Origin: Mesorhizobium sp. WSM3626
GTDB lineage: Bacteria > Pseudomonadota > Alphaproteobacteria > Rhizobiales > Rhizobiaceae
DNA length: 64,000 nucleotides
Reading direction: 5' to 3'
Assembly: GCF_000513935.1 (NCBI RefSeq)
Contig: NZ_AZUY01000005.1
Span: forward strand, 47,208-111,207
This document shows, in pieces, positions 44,846-53,754 of this stretch. The stretch's first letter is position 1. Each line of letters starts with the position of its first letter. Under the pieces are notes generated by a model, which saw only the letters and a program-made list of their open reading frames with translations, had not been told where the DNA came from and did no database searches. The position numbers were made by a program, and so were the translations under genes.

Positions 44846-46478
44846 CTTTTACGTACACATTGTCGTAGTTGATCGGGATATGGACCGGGTCGACATAGAG
44901 ATTGTCGGCGCCGCCCATGCGGGCCGATTTCATGGTGAAGCGCTGCTCGTTGAAGACCGGCGCCCAGGGCGCGTCCTCCATCACCTTGTCGTAGATGGCG
45001 CTCCACATCTTGTCGCGCTCGGGGGCCTTGGCCGGGTCGACCACCGAGTCGGCCTCGGCCGCCTTGGCATCGAGATCCTTGTTGCAATACCACGACCAGT
45101 TCCAGCCGCCGGGAACCGCGCCGGCGCAGCCAAGGATCGGGCCGTAGAAGTTGGACGGATCGGGAAAGTCGGCGATCCAGGCCATGCCGCCCGACCAGAT
45201 CATCGGCGCGCCGGCCTTGTCGCCGCCGGCGGCAATGACGTTGGCCTGCGCCAGCGACTGGATGCTGGCCTTGATGCCTATCGCCGCCAGGTCCTGCTGG
45301 ATCGCCTGGGCGATGCGCGGGTTGGGGTCGGTGTTCATGGCGAACAATTGCGTCTCGAAGCCATCGGGATGGCCGGCCTCGGCCAGCAGCGCCTTGGCCT
45401 TCGCGACGTCATAGGGATAGCCCTTGTACTCCTTGTCGTAGCCCGGCATCGACGGCGGCAGCGGCTGGTTGGCCGGCACGGCGCGACCGTTGATGATCTG
45501 AATGATGCGCGCCTTGTTGAGCGCCATGTTGACGGCCTGGCGCACCTTGACATTGTCGAACGGTGCCATGGTGGTGTTCATGGTGACGTAGCCGGTGTGC
45601 AGCTGGCCGCCTTCGACGACGCGCGCCTTCTGCTCGGGATCGGCCATCACCTCCTGGAATTTTGCCGGCGGAATGCCGTCGCCGGGCACGTCGATCTCGC
45701 CCTTCTGCAGGCGCAGCAGCGCCACGATCGGCTCCTGGCCGATCTCGAAGGTGATCTTGTCCAGATGCGGCAGGCCCTTGTGCCAGTAGTCCGAGTTGCG
45801 CTCGAAGACGATGCGCTGGCCGAGCGTCCACTCGGCCAGCTTGAAGGCGCCGGTGCCGACCGGGTGCTTGCCGAAATCGGCGCCGTATTTCTCGACCTCC
45901 TCCTTCGGCACGACATGCGAGAAGTTGATGGCCATGACATGCAGGAAAGTGGCGTCCGGGCGGGTCAGTTCGAACTTCACCGTGTAGGGGTCGACGACGG
46001 TGATACCGGCTAAGCTTTCGGCCTTGCCGGCGGCGACATCCTCATAGCCCTTGATCGAGCCGAAGAAGCCGGCGCCGGGGCTCTGCGTCTTCGGATTGGT
46101 GACGCGGTCGAGCGAATATTTGACGTCGTCGGCAGTCATCTCGCGGCCATTGTGGAACTTCACACCATGGCGCAGCTTGAAGGTGAAGGTCTTGCCGTCG
46201 GGCGAAATCTCGTAGCTCTCGGCGAGGTCGGGCTTGAGGTTGGTGGTGCCGGGCTCGTAGTCCATCAGCCCGTCGAACAGGCTCTTGATCATCGACCAGT
46301 TCTGCCAGTCATAGCCGATCGCCGGATCGAGGGTCGCGACGTCGTCCTTGTAGGTAATGGTGATGGCGCCGCCCTGCTTGGCGTTGGGATCGATCGTGTC
46401 CTCGGCCCGGGCGCTCGTCATGCCAAGCATCAGCGCCAGCGCCGATGCGGCCACGGTTGATGCGAGAAACTTTTTCAT
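44835..46478 (-). CDS. Peptide/nickel-type ABC transporter substrate-binding protein
   Basis: This 547-aa periplasmic solute-binding protein of family 5 (DppA/OppA-like) has a Sec signal, MKKFLASTVAASALALMLG, ending near ARA-ED. Family motifs are PDLAESYEISPDGKTFTFKLR, KFHNGREMTADDVKYSLDRV and VKVRQAVNMALNK. The start at 46478 follows an aaaggga ribosome site. Given the linked formamidase and AmiC sensor, the ligand may be an amide-containing small molecule rather than a peptide. Confidence 0.89.
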   Translation of the reverse strand: MKKFLASTVAASALALMLGMTSARAEDTIDPNAKQGGAITITYKDDVATLDPAIGYDWQNWSMIKSLFDGLMDYEPGTTNLKPDLAESYEISPDGKTFTFKLRHGVKFHNGREMTADDVKYSLDRVTNPKTQSPGAGFFGSIKGYEDVAAGKAESLAGITVVDPYTVKFELTRPDATFLHVMAINFSHVVPKEEVEKYGADFGKHPVGTGAFKLAEWTLGQRIVFERNSDYWHKGLPHLDKITFEIGQEPIVALLRLQKGEIDVPGDGIPPAKFQEVMADPEQKARVVEGGQLHTGYVTMNTTMAPFDNVKVRQAVNMALNKARIIQIINGRAVPANQPLPPSMPGYDKEYKGYPYDVAKAKALLAEAGHPDGFETQLFAMNTDPNPRIAQAIQQDLAAIGIKASIQSLAQANVIAAGGDKAGAPMIWSGGMAWIADFPDPSNFYGPILGCAGAVPGGWNWSWYCNKDLDAKAAEADSVVDPAKAPERDKMWSAIYDKVMEDAPWAPVFNEQRFTMKSARMGGADNLYVDPVHIPINYDNVYVKDVQ

Positions 46479-46530
46479 TGTTATGTTCCCTTTCTCTGTT
46501 TGTGTTCTTGGTTTCATCCGAGCCTGATGC

Positions 46531-47451
46531 TCATCTCAGTTTGATACGGGGGTCGATGAAGGGCGCGATGATGTCGGCCAAGAGGTTGCCGAGCACGATG
46601 GCGAAGGCCGAGACCAGGGTGACGCCCATTATGATCGGGATGTCGACGCGCTGGATGGCTTGCCACGCGAGCTGGCCGATGCCTGGCCAGCCGAACACGC
46701 TTTCGACGACGACGATGCCGCCCATGAAAATGCCGATGTCGATGCCGATCATGGCGATGACCGGCAGAATGGCGTTGGGCAGAGCATGGCGGAAGATGAT
46801 GGCGCCGCGCGCGATGCCTTTCGCACGCGCGGTGCGCACATAATCCTGGCGCAGCACGTCGATCATCGACGAGCGCATCATGCGCGCGTACCAGCCGGCG
46901 CCGAGGATGCCCATGGTCAGCGAGGGCAGTACGAGGTGGCGCCAGGTGCCGTAGCCGCCGATCGGGAACCAGCTGAGCCGCACGGCAAAGACATAGAGCA
47001 GCAGCAGACCGACGACGAATTGCGGCGCCGAGACGCCGACGAAAGAGGCGACCATCAAGGTCTGGTCGGTGGCGGTGCCGCGCTTGACGGCGGCGATCAG
47101 GCCCATGGAGAGGCCGATCAGCAGTTCGCACAAAATGGCGCCGAGCATCAGAAGCAGGCTCGCCGGCAGCCGCGAGACGATGAGCTCGGTCACCTCGGAG
47201 CGCTGGATATAGGAGCGGCCGAGATCGCCGCTGACGAGCTTGGTCAGGTAATGCCAGTACTGGACGATGAAGGGCTGGTCGAGGCCGAGCTGCTGGCGGA
47301 TGTTCTCGACCGTCTGCGGCGTGGCGCTGCGGCCGGCGATCTGGCGCACCGGATCGGCGGGCAGGAGATAGAGCAGCGCGAAAGTGATCAGCGAGACGCC
47401 GAGCAGGATCAGCAGCGACTGGATCAGGCGGCGGCCGAGATAGGCGATCAT
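46531..47451 (-). CDS. Dipeptide-type ABC transporter permease (DppB-like)
   Basis: This 306-aa permease has the N-terminus MIAYLGRRLIQSLLILLGVSLITFALLYLLPADP, typical of DppB, and the coupling segment DYVRTARAKGIARGAIIFRHALPNA. About six transmembrane helices are predicted. Its ATG at 47451 overlaps the stop of the DppC-like gene (ATGA). A longer reading frame upstream is only open sequence inside that gene. Confidence 0.9.
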   Translation of the reverse strand: MIAYLGRRLIQSLLILLGVSLITFALLYLLPADPVRQIAGRSATPQTVENIRQQLGLDQPFIVQYWHYLTKLVSGDLGRSYIQRSEVTELIVSRLPASLLLMLGAILCELLIGLSMGLIAAVKRGTATDQTLMVASFVGVSAPQFVVGLLLLYVFAVRLSWFPIGGYGTWRHLVLPSLTMGILGAGWYARMMRSSMIDVLRQDYVRTARAKGIARGAIIFRHALPNAILPVIAMIGIDIGIFMGGIVVVESVFGWPGIGQLAWQAIQRVDIPIIMGVTLVSAFAIVLGNLLADIIAPFIDPRIKLR

Positions 47452-48353
47452 GCCCGGCCCCTTTGCGTCGGGTCGAGGATGTCGCGCAGCGCATCGCCGA
47501 TCAGGTTGAAGGCCAGCGCCAGCGCCAGGATCGCGGCGCCGGGGAAGAACACCAGCCAGGGCGCGGCCTGAAAGTAGGTCTGGTTCTCGAAGATGATGTT
47601 GCCCCAGGACGCCGTCGGCGGCTGCACGCCGATGCCGAGGAAGGAGAGCGTGGCTTCGAGCAGAACGGTGGTCGAGATGCCGAGCGTGCCCCAGACGATG
47701 ATGGTCGGCAGGAGATGCGGCAGTATGTGGCGAAACAAAATGCGCGGCGCGCTCGCCCCGATGGTGCGCTCGGCATCGATGAACTCGCGTTCGGCGAGCG
47801 AAGACGTCTCGGTGTAGATGACGCGGGCGGTCTGCACCCAGTTCACCAAGGCGATGACCATGGCAACGATCCACAGGCTGGGCTGGAATACCGCCGCCAG
47901 GCAGATGGCGAGCAGAAGCGCGGGAAAGGCCATCATCAGATCGGTGAAGCGCATCAGCGCGCTGCCCATCCAGCCGCGGAAATAGCCCGCGGTGACGCCG
48001 ACAAGCGTGCCGATGAACAGCGCCACGCCATTGGCGACGATGCCTATGATCAGCGAGGTGCGCGCGCCATAGAGGATGCGGGTCAACAGATCACGCCCGA
48101 GCAGGTCGGTGCCCAGCCAGAATTTTGCGCTCGGCGGCAAAGGCGAGCCCTCGATGGTCAGGCCGTCGAACATCTGTTCGTTGGGATCATAGCCGGTCAG
48201 CCACGGCGCCAGGATCGCGCCCGCGACGACGACGGCGACGATGACCAGGCCGAGCAGCGCAAGGCGGCGCTTGGCCAGCCGGCGCCAGATGCCGGCGCGC
48301 GGCTTGGCCGGCATGCGCCCGGCCGTGAGATCAGGCGCGATGGGACTGGTCAT
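47448..48353 (-). CDS. Dipeptide-type ABC transporter permease (DppC-like)
   Basis: This 301-aa permease has a cytoplasmic N-tail, then LLGLVIVAVVVAGAILAPWLTGYDPNEQ, LGTDLLGRDLLTRILYGARTSLIIG (DppC signature) and the coupling helix EFIDAERTIGASAPRILFRHILPH. It overlaps the 3' end of the ANTAR regulator gene by 23 bp, which ties the sensor pair and the transporter into one transcript. Confidence 0.9.
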   Translation of the reverse strand: MTSPIAPDLTAGRMPAKPRAGIWRRLAKRRLALLGLVIVAVVVAGAILAPWLTGYDPNEQMFDGLTIEGSPLPPSAKFWLGTDLLGRDLLTRILYGARTSLIIGIVANGVALFIGTLVGVTAGYFRGWMGSALMRFTDLMMAFPALLLAICLAAVFQPSLWIVAMVIALVNWVQTARVIYTETSSLAEREFIDAERTIGASAPRILFRHILPHLLPTIIVWGTLGISTTVLLEATLSFLGIGVQPPTASWGNIIFENQTYFQAAPWLVFFPGAAILALALAFNLIGDALRDILDPTQRGRA

Positions 48354-48960
48354 CGCCGCTCTCTTCTCCGGTCTTGGCCTCTCCCGTTACGTCTTCGGTC
48401 ATCGCCACGATACGTCGTGCGGCGTCCTCGACGCTGATCTGCCAGCTCATCGCCAGCGAGCGCAGCTGCGCATAGGCGCGGTCGTCGTCGCTGCCTTTCG
48501 ACAAAGCCGAGACAGCCCGCACGATGGTCTGGCGTTCGGCGACGCGCTGGCGCAGCGCGGCGATCTCGCCGGCTAAATGTTTTCTCGCCTCGAAACCCTG
48601 GCGCGCGATGAGCAGCGCGCTGTAGACCCCGGCATTGCCGACCGGCTTCAGGAGCTGGGCGTCGGCCTTGTGCGACAGCGCCCATTCTATGCGGCCCGGC
48701 GCCTCCGAACCGATCAACGCCACCAGCGGCATCGGCGCTTCGCCCGACTTCCAGGGGAATTGCTCGTCGAAACCGAGATCGGCGTCGAAGAAGACGAAGT
48801 CGGCGGCCAGCGCTTCCGGCGCCAGTTCCGGCCAGCAGTCCACGGTGACAAGCCCGATGGCTGACAATTGCCTGGTGATCGCCTGCACCGTCGGGTGCGG
48901 ACGATGCAGGACAAAGGCCCTGGCGCCGCCAAGATTGGGGATGCGCGGGGTCCGGGTCAC
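48331..48960 (-). CDS. amiR: ANTAR-domain antiterminator (AmiR-like)
   Basis: This 209-aa protein has a degenerate receiver-like N-terminal domain (about 10-120), a coiled-coil segment and a C-terminal ANTAR RNA-binding domain (about 130-190, with AYAQLRSLAMSWQISVEDAARRIV). In Pseudomonas, AmiR prevents transcription termination in the amidase leader when AmiC releases it in the presence of amides. The ATG overlaps the amiC stop by 4 bp, so the two are made in stoichiometric amounts. Residues around position 60 lack a full phospho-acceptor set, as in AmiR. Confidence 0.85.
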   Translation of the reverse strand: MTRTPRIPNLGGARAFVLHRPHPTVQAITRQLSAIGLVTVDCWPELAPEALAADFVFFDADLGFDEQFPWKSGEAPMPLVALIGSEAPGRIEWALSHKADAQLLKPVGNAGVYSALLIARQGFEARKHLAGEIAALRQRVAERQTIVRAVSALSKGSDDDRAYAQLRSLAMSWQISVEDAARRIVAMTEDVTGEAKTGEESGDDQSHRA

Positions 48961-50048
48961 GACACCACCCGCAAGCGCGGCCGGCCGAATGTTTTTGCGG
49001 GGTCGTAGCGCGACAGATAGGGGTCCGGCGCGACCTCGTCGTCGCGGCTGACGACTTCGAAGTAGCCATCCGCGATCCGGCCGATGATGACAGGCAGCGT
49101 GGCGTGCTGGGAGTGCGCGTCGATGGCGATCGGGCCGAGCCGGGTGGAGAAGCGCCGTTCGGCGAAGGCTTTTGAAAATTCCGCCGGACCGGCGTCGGGG
49201 TCGCGCAACAGCACGTCGGCCATCACTTGCACCGAGGCATAGGCGGAGGCTTCGAAGGAGGAGGCGAAGGCGGCCGGCCTTGGCGCGAAATAAGGTCCGA
49301 CCGAGAGATGGCCCTTGCCCGTTTCGCCGATCGCCGGCAGTTCACCCTCGGTGAGGTTGCAGGAGATCACCGGGCAAGAGTCAGGACTGAAAGCCGCATC
49401 CTCGCCCGCCAGATCGCGATAGGCCGCCAGGAAGGCATAGGACGAGGTGCCGATCAGATTGTTGAGGATGAAATTCGGCCGCGTCGCCCGGATTTCGGCG
49501 ATCAGCCGCGACACGTCGGTCTCGCCGATGCGCAGATAGCGCTCGCCCAAAACCTTGCCGCCGGCGTCGGCGATCAGGTCGCGCGCCACGCGGTTCATCT
49601 CCCAGCCCCAGATGTAGTTCGAGCCGAGCAGAAAACCGTTGGCGCCGAAGCGCGGCACGACATGGGCCAGCAGCGGCACCAGATGCTGGTTGGGGCAGGC
49701 ATGCATGTAGACGACATGCTCGTTGGCCTCGAAGCCTTCATAGGGGCAGGCGTACCAGAGCATGCCGCCGGCCTTCTCCAGCACCGGAATCGTCTCCTTG
49801 CGGCTCCAGGAGGTGACGCAGCCGACGACGTGGCGCGCGCCGCTGGTCCTGAAAATGTCCTCGCACAGCGTCGCGTAGCGATCGGCATTGCTTTGCGGAT
49901 CGCGCTCAACCGGCACCAACTCGATGCCCGAGCTCCTGTCGGCATTGATGTCGGCGATGGCGCGCATGGCGCCGATGCGGCACGCATCGGAAACGAGCTG
50001 GTAGCTCCCGGAGCGGGAATAGAGGATGCCGATCTCGATGCGCCGTTT
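48957..50048 (-). CDS. amiC: Amide sensor protein (AmiC-like periplasmic-binding-fold)
   Basis: This protein of about 363 aa has the type I periplasmic-binding fold but no signal peptide, so it is cytoplasmic as for AmiC. The start RRIEIGILYSRSGSYQLVSDACRIGAMRAIADIN matches the AmiC/urea-binding family. VGCVTSWSRKETIPVLEKAGGMLWYACPYEGFEANEHVVYMHACPNQHLVPL is the strongest family block (only part is needed for the call). No ATG start fits: candidates are TTG at 50048 and TTG at 50072. I use 50048, which begins LKRRIEIG. It is the first gene of the operon and partners AmiR. Confidence 0.82.
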   Translation of the reverse strand, partial: KRRIEIGILYSRSGSYQLVSDACRIGAMRAIADINADRSSGIELVPVERDPQSNADRYATLCEDIFRTSGARHVVGCVTSWSRKETIPVLEKAGGMLWYACPYEGFEANEHVVYMHACPNQHLVPLLAHVVPRFGANGFLLGSNYIWGWEMNRVARDLIADAGGKVLGERYLRIGETDVSRLIAEIRATRPNFILNNLIGTSSYAFLAAYRDLAGEDAAFSPDSCPVISCNLTEGELPAIGETGKGHLSVGPYFAPRPAAFASSFEASAYASVQVMADVLLRDPDAGPAEFSKAFAERRFSTRLGPIAIDAHSQHATLPVIIGRIADGYFEVVSRDDEVAPDPYLSRYDPAKTFGRPRLRVVS

Positions 50049-50086
50049 CAAACAGAACCCCAGAAATGACAATGCCCCGCAGCCAG

Positions 50087-50130
50087 CGCCGGGAAAGGCG
50101 AGGCATACGAGGCATGTTTGCCGCCCGGCG
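50087..50130 (-). promoter_or_regulatory. Inverted repeat in the amiC leader
   Basis: Arms cgccggg (50087-50093) and cccggcg (50124-50130) flank a 30-nt loop just upstream of amiC. It could be part of an antiterminated leader. I looked for the paired hexaloop hairpins (loop A at position 1, G at position 4) bound by ANTAR domains and found none that convinced me. Nothing else is recognisable in 50073-50248. Confidence 0.3.
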
Positions 50131-50248
50131 ATCAGAGCCGGTATTTGCCTTAGCGTATTCGGTCCGGCGGCTCAGTCAAGCCCTCAACGCCATCCGCGTC
50201 AAACACCGAGTGTCCGGCCATTGCTGGTTCCCACGAAATCCGCTGCCG

Positions 50249-50731
50249 CTATTTGGCCGCCGGCCTGTGTTGGCGGGCATAGGCCACGCAAGCATCCACG
50301 GTGCTGACACAAAGCGCGTCGCGCTTGTTCGGCAGGTTGTTGTCGCCGGCGTAGGCAACTTCGGCGACGCGGCCGCCGACCATGCGAACCTGCGTGTCGC
50401 AGTAGCCGCCGGGAGCGACATTGACGGAACCGCCGACCGTGGGGATGGCCCCCACGGCCAGGGCAGGAACGACGACGCTGAGATTGCCGCGCTGGACGAC
50501 GCGCTTGTAGGTCCAGATCTGCCCGGACTGACCGACATCCGCGGTGGCGGTCGGAAACCCCGCGCACATTCGAACGTCGGCTTCGCTGAGGCCGACCATC
50601 TCCTTGCGAGCCGCCGCCGCGGTGGGATCGACCTTGGTCATGCGCGACGTGTCGTCGGGAACGACGCAGGAAGACTGGACGACGACGATGAGGCCAGAAA
50701 GGGCAAGCTTTCGAATACAGGGAAATGTCAT
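50249..50731 (-). CDS. Small predicted lipoprotein, function unknown
   Basis: This 160-aa protein has a short signal and a lipobox-like VVQSSC with Cys22, so it is probably outer- or inner-membrane anchored. The mature part contains VGLSEADVRMCAGFPTATADVG and IWTYKR, a pattern recalling SmpA/BamE-like small lipoproteins, which bind in a similar two-helix-plus-sheet fold. Four Cys in the mature chain may form disulfides. It is a lone gene divergent from metQ. The family assignment is weak; the lipoprotein call is firmer. Confidence 0.68.
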   Translation of the reverse strand: MTFPCIRKLALSGLIVVVQSSCVVPDDTSRMTKVDPTAAAARKEMVGLSEADVRMCAGFPTATADVGQSGQIWTYKRVVQRGNLSVVVPALAVGAIPTVGGSVNVAPGGYCDTQVRMVGGRVAEVAYAGDNNLPNKRDALCVSTVDACVAYARQHRPAAK

Positions 50732-51079
50732 ACCGATTAGTTGAGATCGCGTGGCGCCCGGCCGCCCTCTCTACCTAGGCAAGCAGACCGCCGGATCAAC
50801 CCGCATGCCTTCACGAAAAGGTGGCTGGGCAAGCCGCGGAGCTTTTGACTTCCGCTCGCCATGGATGAACCCGCCGGACGAAGGACGTCCATCATTTCCG
50901 GGCGATGTCCTCGAAGCGCGTCTCGTGCTCCCTTCCCCGGAATTTTTGAGAGAATATTCCCGGCTTTGCCGAGAACGGCGAAACATGTTCTTTGATAAAA
51001 TCGATAGAATTTCTGACGATGTGACCAAGCTTGGGCAATCCGCCTTGCTGCCATGACTTCACAACCGCAGAGATCAATC
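50732..51079. other. 348-bp leader region upstream of metQ
   Basis: This is unusually long for the window. It contains overlapping opposite open frames: plus-strand GTG at 50751 to 51056, and minus-strand ATG at 51077 to 50892. Neither has a good ribosome site or a recognisable product. A small hairpin (gcgga...tccgc) occurs within 50835-50862. No match to SAM-I or SAM-II riboswitch cores was seen. The last ~150 bp are AT-richer and probably hold the metQ promoter. Confidence 0.4.
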
Positions 51080-51934
51080 ATGTCCGACCTCACCAACACT
51101 TCGTCTTTTTCCCCAAGGTCAACCCTGAACCGCCGCAGCGGCCTGGCTCTGCTTTTCGCCTCGGCTGTCGCGATCGGCAGCCTGATGGCGCCGCATGCGT
51201 CGTTCGCAGAGGACAAGAAGGCAATCAAGGTCGGCATCATCAGCGGCGAGGACGAGGATGTCTGGCGCGTCGTGGTCGCCAAAGCCGCCGGGAAGGGCCT
51301 GAGCATCGAGACCGTGGTGTTCAACGACTACACCCAGCCCAACGAGGCGCTGGAGCGCGGCGAGATCGACGCCAACGCCTTCCAGCACCAGCCTTATCTC
51401 GACAACCAGATCAAAACCCAGGGCTATCACATCGTGCGCGTCGGCTATACCGGCGTGTGGCCAATCGGCCTCTACTCAAAGAAGTACAAAAAGGTCGCGG
51501 ACCTGCCGGAGGGCGCGGTGATCGGCCTGCCGAACGACCCGTCCAACGAAGGCCGGGCGCTGCGCGTGCTGCAGAATGAGGGCGTGATCAAGTTGAAGGA
51601 CGGCACCGGCATTCTCGCCACCATCGCCGACATCGCCGAAAATCCCAAGAAGGTCGAGATCAAGGAACTCGACGCCGGCATCGTCGGCCGTTCGGTCGAG
51701 GACCTCGACGCCGCCGTGGTCAACACCGACTGGGCGCTGAAAAGCGGCCTGACGCCGGAAAACCGCATCGCCCAGGAGCCTATCGCAGACAATCCCTACC
51801 GCAACTTCATCGCGGTGAAGGCCGGCAATGAAAACGAAGCCTGGGTGAAGACCCTGGTGGCGTCCTACCAGAACGACGCGGTCAAGGCCGAGTTCGACAA
51901 GGTCTACAAAGGCACAGGCCTCAGCGCCTATTAA
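51080..51934 (+). CDS. metQ: Methionine-type ABC transporter substrate-binding protein (NlpA/MetQ)
   Basis: This binding protein of 284 aa has a signal peptide (LALLFASAVAIGSLMAPHASFA, cleaved before EDKK) rather than a lipobox. The mature chain begins KAIKVGIISGEDEDVWRVV and has the family block DYTQPNEALERGEIDANAFQHQPYLDNQ and VGYTGVWPIGLYSKKYK. The ATG at 51080 has an agag ribosome site; an ATG nine codons earlier is possible. It heads a metQ-metN-metI operon. Methionine is the default ligand of the family, but other amino acids are possible. Confidence 0.88.
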   Translation: MSDLTNTSSFSPRSTLNRRSGLALLFASAVAIGSLMAPHASFAEDKKAIKVGIISGEDEDVWRVVVAKAAGKGLSIETVVFNDYTQPNEALERGEIDANAFQHQPYLDNQIKTQGYHIVRVGYTGVWPIGLYSKKYKKVADLPEGAVIGLPNDPSNEGRALRVLQNEGVIKLKDGTGILATIADIAENPKKVEIKELDAGIVGRSVEDLDAAVVNTDWALKSGLTPENRIAQEPIADNPYRNFIAVKAGNENEAWVKTLVASYQNDAVKAEFDKVYKGTGLSAY

Positions 51935-51970
51935 AACCATCCGGGCACTGATGTGCCTTTGACCGGGACA

Positions 51971-51995
51971 GCGGTCCGCGCAATGCGCGGGCCGC
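51971..51995 (+). terminator. Strong hairpin between metQ and metN (attenuator)
   Basis: gcggtccgcgc-aat-gcgcgggccgc gives an 11-bp stem (one G-T pair) with a 3-nt loop, followed by gatcgtatttt. It is a near-intrinsic terminator 37 bp after metQ, so metN and metI are probably expressed by partial read-through. Confidence 0.65.
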
Positions 51996-52018
51996 GATCG
52001 TATTTTCAGGATCCGCCC

Positions 52019-53101
52019 ATGAACCAGCATTTTACCGCAACCACAGAGCCCGGGGATCAGGCCGCTACACAGGACGTGGTGCGGCTTGTCGACCTGAAGC
52101 GCCGTTTCGGCGCGACGGCGGCGCTCGACGGCATTTCCTTGACGGTGCGCAAGGGGGAGATCCTCGGCATTATCGGCCGCAGCGGCGCCGGCAAGTCGAC
52201 GCTGATCCGCTGCCTGAACGGGCTGGAGCGTCCCGATTCCGGCGAGGTCTTCATTGAGGGCCGCGAAATCAGCCGGCTTGGCGAGCGCGACCTGCAGCCG
52301 CTGCGGCGGCGCATCGGCATGATCTTCCAGCATTTCAACCTGCTGTCGGCCAAGACGGTCGAGGACAATGTGGCGCTGCCGCTCAAGATCGAGGGCCGGC
52401 CGAAGGCGGAGCGGCTGAAGCGAGCGGCAGAGCTGCTCGATCTCGTCGGCCTGTCGGAGAAGGCGAAAGCCTATCCGGCGTCGCTGTCCGGTGGCCAGAA
52501 GCAGCGTGTCGGCATTGCCAGGGCGCTTGCCGCGCGGCCAGCGCTGCTTCTGTCGGACGAGGCGACCTCGGCGCTCGACCCGGAGACGACGCGCTCCATC
52601 CTTGCCTTGCTGAAGGACATCAACCGGCGGCTCGGCCTGACCATCCTGCTGATCACCCATGAGATGGAGGTGATCCGCTCGATCGCCGACCGCGTGGCGG
52701 TGATCGACGCCGGGCGCATCGTCGAGGAAGGGCCAGTCTGGTCGGTGTACGCCGATCCACGTTCCGAGATCACCCGCAGCCTGCTCGGCGCCATCCGCCC
52801 GCAGCTTCCGCCGGAGCTGGCGGCGCGGCTGCTGCCGGCGGGCGGCACCGAAACGATCTTGCGCGTCGACGTGGCGGGCGAAGCGGCGCGGGGGCCGCTG
52901 CTGTCCGACCTCGCGGCCGACGCGCCCGGTGCTTTTCGCCTCATCCATGGCGGCATCGACCATATCCAGCAGCAGCCGGTCGGAACGCTGTTCCTCTCCA
53001 TTCCCGGCAATCACGAAAGCCACCTCGCAGAAGTGATCACATTCCTGAAGTCCCGCCAGGCGCGGGTGGAGGTGCTTGGCCATGTCGCCGATCCTGTTTG
53101 A
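52019..53101 (+). CDS. metN: Methionine-type ABC transporter ATPase
   Basis: This 360-aa ATPase has Walker A GRSGAGKSTLIRCLNGLE, Q-loop FQHFNLLSAKTVEDNVALPLKI, the LSGGQKQRVGIARAL signature and LLSDEATSALDPETT, the MetN form. A C-terminal NIL (ACT-like) regulatory domain at about 280-355 matches MetN and would bind methionine for trans-inhibition. The start at 52019 (MNQHFTAT) avoids 22 upstream residues encoded by the attenuator hairpin. The 3' end overlaps metI. Confidence 0.9.
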   Translation: MNQHFTATTEPGDQAATQDVVRLVDLKRRFGATAALDGISLTVRKGEILGIIGRSGAGKSTLIRCLNGLERPDSGEVFIEGREISRLGERDLQPLRRRIGMIFQHFNLLSAKTVEDNVALPLKIEGRPKAERLKRAAELLDLVGLSEKAKAYPASLSGGQKQRVGIARALAARPALLLSDEATSALDPETTRSILALLKDINRRLGLTILLITHEMEVIRSIADRVAVIDAGRIVEEGPVWSVYADPRSEITRSLLGAIRPQLPPELAARLLPAGGTETILRVDVAGEAARGPLLSDLAADAPGAFRLIHGGIDHIQQQPVGTLFLSIPGNHESHLAEVITFLKSRQARVEVLGHVADPV

Positions 53102-53738
53102 GCTTCTGTTGCGATCGATCTGGGAGACGGTGCTGATGACGGCCGCCTCCGGCCTGATCTCCCTTGTCTTCGGCCTGCCGCTCGGGCTGGCCTTGATTGC
53201 CACCGAACGCGGCGGCATTGCCGAAAGCCCGTGGGTGAACCGCGTGCTCGGCGCCGTCATCAACGGCTTCCGCTCGGTGCCGTTCATCATCCTTCTGGTG
53301 GCGCTGATCCCGATGACACGGCTGATCGTCGGCACGTCGATCGGCACATGGGCGGCGATCGTGCCGCTGTCGATCGCCGCCACGCCCTACTATGCGCGCA
53401 TCGCCGAGGTGTCGCTGCGCGAGGTCGACCACGGCCTGATCGAGGCGGCGCGCGCCATGGGCGGCAACCGCTGGACGATCATCCGCGAGGTGCTGGTGCC
53501 GGAAGCGCTGCCCGGCATCGTTGCCGGCTTCACGGTGACGCTGGTCACACTCATCGGCGCCTCGGCAATGGCGGGCGCCATCGGCGCCGGCGGGCTGGGC
53601 GACCTCGCCATCCGCTACGGCTATCAGCGGTTCGAGACGTCGGTGATGGTCGCCGTGGTGATCGTGCTGATCATCCTGGTCTGCGGCATCCAGTGGGTGG
53701 GTGACCGGCTGGTGGCGAGACTGGATCGGAGAGGTTGA
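53082..53738 (+). CDS. metI: Methionine-type ABC transporter permease
   Basis: This 218-aa permease has about five transmembrane segments, with the start SPILFELLLRSIWETVLMTAASGLISLVFGLPLG. The coupling region REVDHGLIEAARAMGGNRWTIIREVLVPEALP and VTLIGASAMAGAIGAGGLGDLAIRYGYQRF are typical of MetI. The ATG at 53082 has an upstream ggtggagg site; a TTG two codons earlier is an alternative. It overlaps metN by 20 bp. Confidence 0.91.
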   Translation: MSPILFELLLRSIWETVLMTAASGLISLVFGLPLGLALIATERGGIAESPWVNRVLGAVINGFRSVPFIILLVALIPMTRLIVGTSIGTWAAIVPLSIAATPYYARIAEVSLREVDHGLIEAARAMGGNRWTIIREVLVPEALPGIVAGFTVTLVTLIGASAMAGAIGAGGLGDLAIRYGYQRFETSVMVAVVIVLIILVCGIQWVGDRLVARLDRRG

Positions 53739-53754
53739 CGACTGAGCCAACGAG

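Noticed and set aside
50073..50248. ANTAR-type paired hexaloop hairpins in the amiC leader
   Set aside because: One hexaloop hairpin (ggct-tgactg-agcc) was found, but its loop lacks the conserved A1 and G4 and there is no partner hairpin.
50751..51056. Plus-strand GTG-initiated frame of 101 codons upstream of metQ
   Set aside because: No recognisable family, a weak start, and an equally good opposite frame. Left as unexplained leader.
50732..51079. SAM-I or SAM-II riboswitch before metQ
   Set aside because: Core sequences of either class are not visible by eye.
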